The notes under the pieces are model-generated. The model saw only the letters and a program-made list of their open reading frames with translations, made no database searches and was not told the DNA's origin. The position numbers were made by a program, and so were the translations under genes. DNA of 64,000 bases from an uncultured Vampirovibrio sp. (lineage in GTDB: Bacteria; Cyanobacteriota; Vampirovibrionia; Gastranaerophilales; Gastranaerophilaceae), in assembly GCA_910578465.1 (NCBI GenBank), contig CAJTPW010000003.1:1-64000 (forward strand). The letters run 5' to 3'. Within the stretch, counting starts at the first letter, position 1. Each line of letters opens with the position of its first letter. Below are positions 1-7,285 of the stretch, one piece after another.

Positions 1-146
1 GCTATTAAGCTCATTTTTTTATTGCTCGTAAACTCAACCCTGCCTTAAGCTAAAGAAGGCAGGGTTTCAAACATACTCGCTTTATACATTCGCTAAATAT
101 CTCTAATGGACTTATGCTAACGGTATCAAAAAGCATATAAGGAAGC
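1..146 (-). repeat. 146-bp repeat, copy 1, 3' flank of cassette locus A
   Basis: This stretch is nearly identical, with only a handful of mismatches, to 11939-12084. Here it directly follows the last lectin-like cassette on the minus strand. The second copy has no cassette next to it. It contains a hairpin (36-66) that would end minus-strand transcripts. The repeat may extend beyond the left edge of the window. Confidence 0.85.
36..66 (-). terminator. Hairpin terminator at end of cassette locus A
   Basis: AACCCTGCCTT pairs with AAGGCAGGGTT (11 bp perfect stem, 9-nt loop). On the minus strand a run of A and T follows after a short interval. The equivalent hairpin in the second repeat copy (about 11974-12004) keeps its stem although the loop-side bases differ, which suggests that the structure matters. 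Confidence 0.55.
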
Positions 147-171
147 TCTGCAACCTGTTCAAGCCTTATTT

Positions 172-613
172 CAAATCCAAGGACACAGCGCACAGTCTCT
201 GCCTGAGTGTAAATACCAGTAGTAGAGCCGTCGATAACATTAAATGCCCCATTGTTTAGACCTCCACTAAAACGACGTGTGCTGCTTCCTGCAACCGTAC
301 TTGACCATACCCAATTCGGGTAGCAATAGCCACTGTCAGAGCCCGGGCAGCCCTTGTAGTTGTTGCACTGCAAGGCGCCGTAACCTGAATTCCAGTCACA
401 GAGTGTCCGCAGATTTTTATTGCTCAAATCCAAGGACACAGCGCACACCATAGGTGCGGTTAGACGGGTTATTATTCTCATTGAAGGAACCACTATTTAA
501 GTATCTATAGTAATAGTTACTGCCGCTCTGAACCGTGCCTGACCATACTATATTCGGGTAGCAGTTGCTACCTGAGCCCGGGCAGCCGCTGGTGTTAGGA
601 TAGCACTGCAAGG
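172..613 (-). pseudogene. Cassette locus A: two partial lectin-like (FISUMP/DUF1566-like) cassettes
   Basis: Two tandem units (172-403 and 425-613) on the minus strand encode the same Cys-rich pattern. It runs SGYGALQC (truncated in the upstream unit), then GCPG, C-Y-P-N, V-W-S, a variable stretch rich in Asn/Tyr/Ser/Gly, and finally VRCVLGFE. The W-S-S-T and VRCV signature resembles the C-terminal half of FISUMP/DUF1566 C-type-lectin-like domains. There is no start codon with a ribosome binding site, no signal sequence and no N-terminal half. The two units are in different frames. GC content is visibly higher than in neighbouring genes. The units could be silent donor cassettes, decayed gene copies or old diversity-generating-element targets. 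Homology to a lectin fold is my inference from motifs. Confidence 0.6.
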
Positions 614-640
614 CTTGTCCGTATTTCCTTTTATTTCAAG

Positions 641-856
641 AAAATTCTCAATGTGCAGCTGTGTCTAAATTAAAAGCAGGTAATTTGATTTGGCAACATA
701 AACTTTGCCAAACGATAGCTAAAAATGTGAAAAATTTCAGCCTTAAACCGCATTTTAGTTTTGCGGCCCCGCTTTGACGATTTGAATTCCCCATCTTCTG
801 TTAAAATCCGTAAACCTTAACACTCTAATGGCGATTTCTTCCCTGATAATACGTTA
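641..856 (-). repeat. Conserved block upstream of cassettes, copy A
   Basis: This block is shared with 45231-45429 and 47182-47377, always immediately 5' (minus strand) of the cassettes. Recognisable shared words include CAATGTGC-GCTGTGTC, CATAAACTTT-CC, GACGATTTGAATTC and AAATCC-TA-A-CTTAACACTCT. Short open stretches (for example GIQIV in copy B) exist but are interrupted by stops or frameshifts in the other copies. It therefore looks like a decayed coding region or a non-coding recombination handle. Confidence 0.75.
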
Positions 857-921
857 AAACCTGTCAAAGGGGCAAATATGTTACGCGGGGTGTTTGGTGA
901 ATATACTAAAATGTTAAAAAA

Positions 922-950
922 TACCCCGCAAGGATTAACTTTGCGGGGTA
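922..950 (-). terminator. Terminator of pckA
   Basis: TACCCCGCAA pairs with TTGCGGGGTA (10 bp) and is flanked by A/T runs on both sides. It lies 33 nt past the pckA stop codon and could work in both directions. Confidence 0.85.
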
Positions 951-982
951 AATTTTTTAAATAGAATTTATGTTGTACTTTT

Positions 983-2629
983 TTAGTTTGCTTGTTTAAC
1001 AACATTTTCAAGAGCTTCAAGAGCGTCTGCAGGAAGTTTATCCAAACCTGCTTTTTCTGTTTCTCTTGATTTAACAAATTCAATTCTGTCTTGCATACGT
1101 TTAACGAATTGTTCTTTGTATTCAGCGTTAGAGAAGCTTGCATTGAAGCCTTCAACATCCATAATTTCGATGTCTGAGAAGTTTTCCCATTTGTGGAATT
1201 TAGCGGTTCCTTCAACAATCGCTTCAATAACACCAAGAGTGTGTTTAGGTTGAACTTTTGTACCCATAAATTCACCTGTGTTCAAGATATAGCAATCAAC
1301 GCCATCAGCGATTAACTGTTTAAATCTTGTATAATCCATTTCAAGAGGATAAACTCTGAACGGGTTAGCGTAAGGTTCAACAACAAGTGCATTCGGGTCT
1401 ACGCCTTTTGCAAGTCTTTCTGCTGAAGATCTTTTTGTTGCAAGAGTTGCACCCATTGCAGATCCTAAAGAAGCACCTGAAAGTTTTAATACAGGAGGAA
1501 TTGTAGGATCTTTCATAAGCCAGAAAATAGCGTTGATGGGTTCGTTAATTCTGTCAACCCTGTTTGGAGACCAGAGTTTTGATTTAACGGCACGGCCGTT
1601 ACCGTTTCTGATATCTTCCGTGATTGAGAATAATTTACCGTCTGCATTTGCAATAACGCCTGCGTTTTGTTGAGTTAAGATGTATTTGTTATCTTCGCAG
1701 TTCATCGGATAATCTGCAGTCTTATCGAAGTATGCAGGTTCAAGAGCGATTGTGTATTTATCATGTACGTTGATGATAAACGCGTCATCGTGAAGAACGG
1801 TGATGTCATATTTATTGTTGTGTTTAGCGTGGGTAATTGTTGATTTACCTGAACCTGAAAGGCCGAATACTGCAACCTGGAATGACTTATTGTTTTCAAG
1901 GTTGTATCTTTTCATACCACCATGGCATGAAGCATAACCGTTTCTTGCGGCGGCGCCCCAGGCAAGAGTTAAGGTGCCTTTTTTGTGTTCACCGAAGTAT
2001 CTCATGCCAAGGATTGCAGCACAGTTATGTTCAGGATCAAAGAATGTCAAACCGTACGGAAAATCAGGGTGTGTCCAGTCAGGGTCTGAGAATATAAATA
2101 AGTCGCCTTCTGAAATGCTTCTTGAATTAGCGTACATATTTGAATAGCATTCGTTGATGTATTGGAAGTTTAACATCCAGGAATACATAATGTTTTCAAA
2201 GCCTTCAGGGATTAAAAGGTGAGCTTTAACCATAAAGTCTTCTTCTAAACCTACTACAACTTCGGTTTTATACATTAAGCGGTCACGTGTGCCGTAAACT
2301 GCTTCACGAATGATAGGAAGAAGGTAAGAAAGGTCACAGCCGGGTTCACCTACGATTTTTCTTGCAGCGGCGCAACGGCCAACAACAGTACCATCATTGA
2401 ATAATAATTGGTTAGCGCCTTTCGGAAGGCCGATTTTTTCGGGTTCATAAACGGGCATACCTGTTAATTCAACAGTACCCGGGCTGTTTAGAGCAAGTTT
2501 ATATGCTTCTGAAACAGATTGAACATGTTCTACGTTGTTTCCGTAGAAAGGCGCCGTGATAGTTGCACGAGCAGCCGAATAAAGCTTTTTAAGCTCCTCT
2601 GAATTTGTAAAAAATTCTACTGTAGACAT
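983..2629 (-). CDS. pckA: Phosphoenolpyruvate carboxykinase (ATP)
   Basis: This enzyme catalyses oxaloacetate + ATP to phosphoenolpyruvate + ADP + CO2 in the cytosol, the entry to gluconeogenesis or, in fermenters, anaplerotic CO2 fixation. The protein has 548 residues, normal for the ATP-dependent family. The kinase-1a P-loop GLSGSGKST is at 256-264, the metal-binding HDDAF follows at about 280, and ATKRSSAERL lies in the C-terminal part. The start is supported by AAGGAG about 9 nt upstream. The gene is transcribed alone, divergently from ahcY, and ends in a strong hairpin. Together with the glucan phosphorylase gene it points to a fermentative sugar metabolism, which is an inference. Confidence 0.95.
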   Translation of the reverse strand: MSTVEFFTNSEELKKLYSAARATITAPFYGNNVEHVQSVSEAYKLALNSPGTVELTGMPVYEPEKIGLPKGANQLLFNDGTVVGRCAAARKIVGEPGCDLSYLLPIIREAVYGTRDRLMYKTEVVVGLEEDFMVKAHLLIPEGFENIMYSWMLNFQYINECYSNMYANSRSISEGDLFIFSDPDWTHPDFPYGLTFFDPEHNCAAILGMRYFGEHKKGTLTLAWGAAARNGYASCHGGMKRYNLENNKSFQVAVFGLSGSGKSTITHAKHNNKYDITVLHDDAFIINVHDKYTIALEPAYFDKTADYPMNCEDNKYILTQQNAGVIANADGKLFSITEDIRNGNGRAVKSKLWSPNRVDRINEPINAIFWLMKDPTIPPVLKLSGASLGSAMGATLATKRSSAERLAKGVDPNALVVEPYANPFRVYPLEMDYTRFKQLIADGVDCYILNTGEFMGTKVQPKHTLGVIEAIVEGTAKFHKWENFSDIEIMDVEGFNASFSNAEYKEQFVKRMQDRIEFVKSRETEKAGLDKLPADALEALENVVKQAN

Positions 2630-2728
2630 AAATAATATCTCCTTTTAAATTGTACGCAATACATTTATCGGTTCATAGCAATATTAGCATAAAAATATTT
2701 TTTGTGGTAACATTTTGGTGAAAAATAA

Positions 2729-2748
2729 GGGTTCTGTCCGTAGAGCCC
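2729..2748 (+). promoter_or_regulatory. Small hairpin in the ahcY leader
   Basis: GGGTTCT pairs with AGAGCCC (7 bp including one G-U), ending 2 nt before the GGAGGT ribosome binding site of ahcY. It is too small for a known SAH or SAM riboswitch. It could modulate translation or be chance. Confidence 0.3.
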
Positions 2749-2765
2749 ATGGAGGTATAGAAACT

Positions 2766-4037
2766 ATGACAACATCAACAATTGCTTATGAAATTAAAGA
2801 CATAAATTTAGCAGAGCAGGGAAAGAAAAATATCGAATGGGCACAAAAAGATATGCCCGTTTTGGCAAATATTACGGAAAGATTCAGAAAAGAAAAGCCT
2901 TTTGAAGGTTTGAGGCTTACGGCATGTGTCCATGTTACCAAAGAAACCGCAGCGCTTTGTATTGCAATGAAAGAAGGCGGCGCGGACGCTGTTCTTGCTG
3001 CTTCAAATCCTCTTTCAACTCAGGATGATGTGGCTGCAGCCCTTGTTAAATATTGGGGTATTCCTGTATTTGCAATTGCAGGAGAAGACAAAGAAACCTA
3101 TGCAAAGCATGTACAAACGGTTTTAGACCACAAACCCCATTTAATCATTGATGACGGGTGCGATCTGGTTGCTACCGTGCACAAAACAAGAAGAGATTTA
3201 ATCCCGAATATTATAGGATCAACCGAAGAAACCACAACGGGAATCATTCGTCTTGAAGCTATGGAAAAAGACGGTTCGCTTGAATTTCCGGCACTTGGAG
3301 TAAATTCAAGCCTTACAAAACATCTGTATGATAATCGTTATGGTACGGGTCAAAGTGCGCTGGATGGGATTATCCGCGCCACAAACATATTGATTTCAGG
3401 AAAAACATTTGTTGTTGCAGGCTACGGCTGGTGCGGCAGAGGGGCTGCAATGCGCGCACGCGGTATGGGCGCAAATGTTATTGTCACGGAAGTTGACCCT
3501 CTTAAAGCGCTCGAAGCCGTTATGGACGGTTTTAGAGTAATGCCTATTAGAGAAGCTGCGCCTTTGGGGGATATTTTCCTGACGGTTACGGGGGATAAAA
3601 ACGTTATTGACGTTGAACATATTTTGTCAATGAAAGACGGCGCCTTTGTTTCAAACGCAGGGCATTTTGATGTTGAAGTTAATATTAACGGTTTAAGAAA
3701 GCATGTTAGAGAATATAAAAACATTCGTCCCGCGCTTGATGAGTGGGTGCTAAATAACGGCAAATCCGTTTATGTATTGGCTGAAGGACGTCTTGTTAAT
3801 CTGGTAGGTGCTGAGGGCCATCCTGCAAGTGTTATGGATATGAGCTTTGCAAATCAGGCTCTTGGTATTGAATTTGTTCTTAAAAATAAAGGCAAGCTTC
3901 AAAATAAACTCTATACCTTGCCGCGCGAAGTTGATGTTCAAATTGCAAAAATAAAATTGCAGTCTATGGGTGTTGAAATTGACACCTTAACGGATGAGCA
4001 GTTTGAATACCTGAATTCCTGGAAATCAGGAACATAG
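2766..4037 (+). CDS. ahcY: Adenosylhomocysteinase (SAH hydrolase)
   Basis: This NAD-dependent enzyme hydrolyses S-adenosylhomocysteine to homocysteine and adenosine and so keeps SAM-dependent methylation running. I start it at the ATG at 2766 (MTTSTIAYEI) because GGAGGT lies 9 nt upstream. An in-frame GTG at 2715 has no such site and would put a hairpin inside the coding region. Family marks are ACVHVTKETAAL near the N-terminus, AASNPLSTQDD, the NAD-binding VVAGYGWCGRG in the middle, and SNAGHFDVE and AEGHPASVMD towards the C-terminus. The 423-residue length is typical. A membrane glycosyltransferase gene follows after only 3 nt. Confidence 0.95.
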   Translation: MTTSTIAYEIKDINLAEQGKKNIEWAQKDMPVLANITERFRKEKPFEGLRLTACVHVTKETAALCIAMKEGGADAVLAASNPLSTQDDVAAALVKYWGIPVFAIAGEDKETYAKHVQTVLDHKPHLIIDDGCDLVATVHKTRRDLIPNIIGSTEETTTGIIRLEAMEKDGSLEFPALGVNSSLTKHLYDNRYGTGQSALDGIIRATNILISGKTFVVAGYGWCGRGAAMRARGMGANVIVTEVDPLKALEAVMDGFRVMPIREAAPLGDIFLTVTGDKNVIDVEHILSMKDGAFVSNAGHFDVEVNINGLRKHVREYKNIRPALDEWVLNNGKSVYVLAEGRLVNLVGAEGHPASVMDMSFANQALGIEFVLKNKGKLQNKLYTLPREVDVQIAKIKLQSMGVEIDTLTDEQFEYLNSWKSGT

Positions 4038-4040
4038 AAA

Positions 4041-5486
4041 ATGAAGCTTGTTAAAAGGCTTAAAGAAATTTGTTCAGATAAAAAGGAGGCTGCATATTGT
4101 TCAGCACTTCTTTTTATTATGCTTTTTGGTTTGGGTTTAAGAATAAATGCTTATTTTATGGACACTTCGATGTGGTATGATGAAGTTTCTTTGGCGTTGA
4201 ACGTACGAAATAATGTCTTTTTGCCGCCATTATTGAACAACCAGTCTGCTCCTTTTTTGTTTTTGATTTTGGCAAAAATCTGCTCTCTTTTTTCCCACAG
4301 TAATTTTTCATACCGCTTTATCCCCTTTATTTCGGGACTTGTTTCAATTCCTGTTTTTTATATCTTTGCAAAAAACTTTATAAAATCAAAACTTGGGCTT
4401 ATTTTATCTCTTTTTATATTTTGTATAAATTTTAGACTCATATATTTTTCAAGGGAATTTAAACCTTACGCGCTTGATGTTTTAATATTTATGCTTGCTG
4501 TTGCGTACTTTTTTAAGATTGATTTTAAAAAGATATCAGCACTTAAAAATTTCTTCTGTGGACTCGGGTTTGCGCTTTTGCCTTTGTTATCTTTCCCTTC
4601 CCTGTTTGTGCTTGCTGCTTGTTTTTGTTCAATGCTTTTAAAAATTAAGGAAGATTTTAAAAAAGCTTTGGCATTTTTAGTACCTTCTTTGGTTTTGGTT
4701 TCTGTTTATTATTTTCTTTTTCTTTCAAATTATTCGGGAAATGAATATTTTCAAAAGTTCTGGCATGGCGGGTTTATTTCATTGAATACGACGCTTCCTG
4801 CCATTGTTAAAATGTTTGGTTATTTTATGGAGCCTGTTTCTGTTAATATATTCTTCCTTTTCTCGGTTTTAGCGGGGCTTATACTTTGTTTCAGGCAGAA
4901 TACAAAGAAAACGTTTTTTGTATTTGCCGTTTTTGCGTTTGTGCTTTTGGCCTCTTTTTTGCATAAATATCCGCTCTCAGACAGGCTTGCTCTGTTTTTG
5001 TTTCCTTTGAGCCTTGTTTTTGCGTTTAAAATTTTTGACGTTAATTTAAAGAAAATCTGGATTTCAATTCTGCTTTTCCTTCTTTCTTTCGGTTTTTATA
5101 TAAAAGCGGATTTAGCACAGGTTTTCAATGATAAAAGTTATCATAGGGAGGCAATTTCAGGGCTTTTGAATGTTTTAAAATCTGAATATAAAGAAGGTGA
5201 GTATATTTTGCCCTTGCCCTGGTCTGATGTTGCTTTTGAACATTATAACAGAGTATACAAGTTTCCTTCAAAATATATTATAAAATCGGAAATTAATCAT
5301 GCGGAGAATTATACAGCACCTTTTCACAGTGCACCTAAAGGCAGATACTGGCTTATTTTTACAATCCAATCCGAAAATTATCCAAGATATATGGATCTTC
5401 AAAGGTGGCTTGAGCGGGATTTCAAAGTGATTCAAATCCATAAAGACCACTACAGCAGGATGTATTATGCGGAAAAAATTCGCTAA
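4041..5486 (+). CDS. Polytopic membrane glycosyltransferase, GT-C/PMT-ArnT-like
   Basis: The 481-residue protein has about ten strongly hydrophobic segments. An acidic pair in the first non-membrane loop (MDTSMWYDEVSLA, around 40-52) matches the catalytic Asp/Glu of GT-C enzymes such as ArnT and PMT-family transferases, which use polyprenyl-phosphate sugars at the outer face of the inner membrane. A short soluble tail follows the last segment. The gene starts 3 nt after ahcY and is probably co-transcribed, though no functional link is evident. The acceptor (lipid A, wall polymer or protein) cannot be told from sequence. The fold assignment is by motif and topology only. Confidence 0.65.
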   Translation: MKLVKRLKEICSDKKEAAYCSALLFIMLFGLGLRINAYFMDTSMWYDEVSLALNVRNNVFLPPLLNNQSAPFLFLILAKICSLFSHSNFSYRFIPFISGLVSIPVFYIFAKNFIKSKLGLILSLFIFCINFRLIYFSREFKPYALDVLIFMLAVAYFFKIDFKKISALKNFFCGLGFALLPLLSFPSLFVLAACFCSMLLKIKEDFKKALAFLVPSLVLVSVYYFLFLSNYSGNEYFQKFWHGGFISLNTTLPAIVKMFGYFMEPVSVNIFFLFSVLAGLILCFRQNTKKTFFVFAVFAFVLLASFLHKYPLSDRLALFLFPLSLVFAFKIFDVNLKKIWISILLFLLSFGFYIKADLAQVFNDKSYHREAISGLLNVLKSEYKEGEYILPLPWSDVAFEHYNRVYKFPSKYIIKSEINHAENYTAPFHSAPKGRYWLIFTIQSENYPRYMDLQRWLERDFKVIQIHKDHYSRMYYAEKIR

Positions 5487-5535
5487 GCATATATGCTTAG
5501 TTTTTCGCCAGTTTTCAAATGGTTTTTCGGCTAAA

Positions 5536-6210
5536 TTATCTGCTTTGGTTTTTTAAAAATTCATCGTAAAGTCCGTCAACAAGAACGAAGCGCCCCAGAG
5601 GCAAAGCTTCACAGTGTTTTTTAAGTGAATTTATAAAGCAGGGGTTTTCGCAAAAGCCTCCTGAAACGTAGAGTTTGTCGGGGTTTTTGGTAAAGTTCCA
5701 GGCATTATAAGCAATTCCTCCTATAAATTTTGAAATTGTCTCTTTTGGTCTTGCTCCTTTTGCAACATCATCCATAATCTTTTCAAGGCCGAATATCCCG
5801 CAGGTGACCGCGTATTTTTCATCTGCTGCTTTGAGTTCATCAATTTTCACATCGTAAAATTTTAAAAGCATTTCGATTGTGGCGCCTGTGGCGCTTGCGC
5901 AGTTTGTGTTCCAGTCCATATCCAAAAATTTGCCGTCCTTAAATTTTACCCATTTAATATCTCTTGAGCCCAAATCAAGAATAATATCTTCGCCCGTTAA
6001 ATATTTTTTTGCGCCCTGAGCAAGGGCTACAACTTCATTTTCGTATGTCCTAACATTTTTGAGGCCTGCAGAATGTCCTGTTCCCGCTTCAAATTCGATG
6101 TTTAAATTTTTTAATTTGGCCGTCGGGATTATTCTATATGTCTTTTCACCGTTTTTCACGGTTAAAATTTTGCTCCATGTTGTTCCTGCATCCAAAAAGT
6201 GAAATTCCAT
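5536..6210 (-). CDS. HgdC/BadF-like ASKHA ATPase (2-hydroxyacyl-CoA dehydratase activator family)
   Basis: This small (224 aa) acetate/sugar-kinase-fold ATPase has a phosphate-1 motif near the N-terminus (DAGTTWSK), a second acidic motif DLGSRDIKW at about 79, and an adenosine-type motif (VSGGFCENP) near the C-terminus. Two cysteines fall where HgdC-type activators bind a [4Fe-4S] cluster between subunits: NCASATG, and TCGIFGLEKI where the family has C-x-x-F-A-E-S-E. In known systems such ATPases drive a low-potential electron onto a partner enzyme. No dehydratase subunits lie nearby. The adjacent upstream gene (6218-6949) is the likely partner, 7 nt away. Substrate unknown. Confidence 0.65.
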   Translation of the reverse strand: MEFHFLDAGTTWSKILTVKNGEKTYRIIPTAKLKNLNIEFEAGTGHSAGLKNVRTYENEVVALAQGAKKYLTGEDIILDLGSRDIKWVKFKDGKFLDMDWNTNCASATGATIEMLLKFYDVKIDELKAADEKYAVTCGIFGLEKIMDDVAKGARPKETISKFIGGIAYNAWNFTKNPDKLYVSGGFCENPCFINSLKKHCEALPLGRFVLVDGLYDEFLKNQSR

Positions 6211-6217
6211 AAATCTT

Positions 6218-6949
6218 CTACCTCAGCCTCAAAAATGCTTCAATCTTTGCTTTTGTGGAATTTGTGGGCAGACCGTCAATGTCGATATACAGCCCCTGAT
6301 ATTTGTTTGCAAGGTATTTTGCAAGCTGGTTTTTAGCACAAAATGTCTGTGCGAAAAATACTGTCGGTAAATTTTCATCCACCATCATCTCCAGTTCAAT
6401 ATTTGCAGGATTTTTGGCTTCAACACATCTGCTCCAGCCAAAAACATGTGTATTATCAGGGAAGATTTCAAGAATGCTCAAATCGTTTGGAGGCACCCCC
6501 CAAAAACCAAATTCTGCCTTACATTCAGGAAGGAGAGAATAATCCTTTTCTTCAATTATGTTTGCCGTTATCTTTTCAATTTTTTCTCTTAAGGGCAAAT
6601 TGCTTTTTGAAATCGGAGTATTTGGGAGCATATCATAAGGCAGAGCTTCTTCAAAATATGAAATTTCAACGTTAAATCCTGCTTCTTTTAAAATCTGCAC
6701 TGCAAAAAAGGCAGAATCGCATTTGTCTTTTCCGACAGGTGCTAAAATCGTTATAAGCTTTTCTTTCAGATAAAATGCGTTGTTAAAAATGTTTTTTATG
6801 ATTGAACAGTATGCTTCGGGGAGAATGTTTGTTTTCGAGTAATTAAAATCTATATCCAAATCCACCCAATTTGCATTCGGGTATTTGGTTTTATATTGTT
6901 TAATTAAATCAGGGTGCGGATATCCCCAAAAACCTATTATATCTTTCAT
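6218..6949 (-). CDS. Uncharacterised protein with duplicated GFWG-P motif, partner of HgdC-like ATPase
   Basis: I do not recognise the family. The protein (243 aa from my start) has two related halves, each opening with the same signature: GFWGYPHPDL at about 6-15 and GFWGVPPNDL near residue 150. Several cysteines and acidic patches follow. The start at 6949 (MKDIIGFWG) is chosen because TTGCAT-N17-TATAAT ends exactly 7 nt before this ATG, implying a leaderless mRNA. An ATG 36 nt further upstream would lie inside that promoter. The gene is followed after 7 nt by the HgdC-like ATPase. A cofactor- or cluster-binding acceptor is a plausible but unproven role. Confidence 0.55.
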   Translation of the reverse strand: MKDIIGFWGYPHPDLIKQYKTKYPNANWVDLDIDFNYSKTNILPEAYCSIIKNIFNNAFYLKEKLITILAPVGKDKCDSAFFAVQILKEAGFNVEISYFEEALPYDMLPNTPISKSNLPLREKIEKITANIIEEKDYSLLPECKAEFGFWGVPPNDLSILEIFPDNTHVFGWSRCVEAKNPANIELEMMVDENLPTVFFAQTFCAKNQLAKYLANKYQGLYIDIDGLPTNSTKAKIEAFLRLR

Positions 6950-6956
6950 AGGTTCG

Positions 6957-6985
6957 ATTATATTGAAAAAATACACCATATGCAA
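6957..6985 (-). promoter_or_regulatory. Promoter giving a leaderless mRNA for the 6218-6949 gene
   Basis: The minus strand shows TTGCAT (6985-6980), a 17-nt spacer, then TATAAT (6962-6957). The ATG begins 7 nt after the -10 box, so transcription would start at or next to the initiation codon. No ribosome binding site is visible. Confidence 0.6.
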
Positions 6986-7003
6986 TTAAATCATACATGT
7001 GTC

Positions 7004-7032
7004 TTGACAAAGCGTATGTGATAGTAAATAAT
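7004..7032 (+). promoter_or_regulatory. Antisense promoter at small-peptide locus 1
   Basis: TTGACA (7004-7009), 17 nt, AATAAT (7027-7032) on the plus strand. The expected start is the G of GTAGGG at 7039, 6 nt after the -10 box. The transcript would run through the 3' hairpin and then antisense to the small peptide gene. The same geometry occurs at 50330-50357. Confidence 0.6.
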
Positions 7033-7038
7033 TAAAAT

Positions 7039-7098
7039 GTAGGGCGAAGCCTTCAACAAACGTTGAGCTGGATGTTAAAGGCTTTCTTCGCACCCTAC
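7039..7098. terminator. Long hairpin overlapping the stop codon of small peptide 1
   Basis: GTAGGG-CGAAG-CCTT pairs imperfectly with AAGG-CTTCG-CCCTAC, with a further CAAC/GTTG pairing in the loop. The TAG stop of the peptide is part of the CCCTAC arm on the opposite strand. It would end the peptide mRNA and form the 5' stem of the antisense RNA. Confidence 0.6.
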
Positions 7099-7172
7099 AG
7101 CATTAGTGAAATAATTTGCAAGACCGCTATAAGTAATATTATGGCGGTTTTTGCTATTTGCCTAATATCCAT
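7095..7172 (-). CDS. 25-residue hydrophobic peptide, type I toxin-like (copy 1)
   Basis: This short gene has a strong ribosome binding site (GGAAAGGAGG, about 9 nt before ATG) and encodes MDIRQIAKTA followed by an uninterrupted hydrophobic stretch ending in QIISLML. It is a charged N-terminus plus one membrane helix, as in type I toxins. Its TAG stop is the first arm of a GTAGGG...CCCTAC hairpin. Its own promoter is at 7255-7282, so the mRNA would begin GTAGGGC, able to pair with GCCCTAC at its 3' end. An opposing promoter (7004-7032) predicts an antisense RNA. A second locus at 50364-50583 has the same plan with an unrelated peptide. Toxicity is inferred from architecture, not seen. Confidence 0.6.
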   Translation of the reverse strand: MDIRQIAKTAIILLIAVLQIISLML

Positions 7173-7254
7173 AGGTTCAGCCCTCCTTTCCGTCAGATTT
7201 CTTCGAGTTTGTCTGTGGCGGAGGAAAAGCATAGCGCTAGCCCTACAAAATTAT

Positions 7255-7282
7255 TTTATAGATTATTTTCTTGTTTGTCCAA
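7255..7282 (-). promoter_or_regulatory. Promoter of small peptide 1
   Basis: Minus strand: TTGGAC (7282-7277), 16 nt, TATAAA (7260-7255). The predicted 5' end is about GTAGGGCTAGCG (from 7246), whose first seven bases are complementary to the last seven of the 3' hairpin. It lies just beyond the 3' end of the SNF2 gene. Confidence 0.5.
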
Positions 7283-7285
7283 ATA

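Noticed and set aside
817..1275. 152-codon minus-strand frame overlapping the pckA 3' end
   Set aside because: It is out of frame with a clearly conserved gene and runs through the pckA terminator.
2640..2765. SAH or SAM riboswitch before ahcY
   Set aside because: Only one 7-bp hairpin is present in about 50 nt of leader, with no pseudoknot or conserved core that I can recognise.
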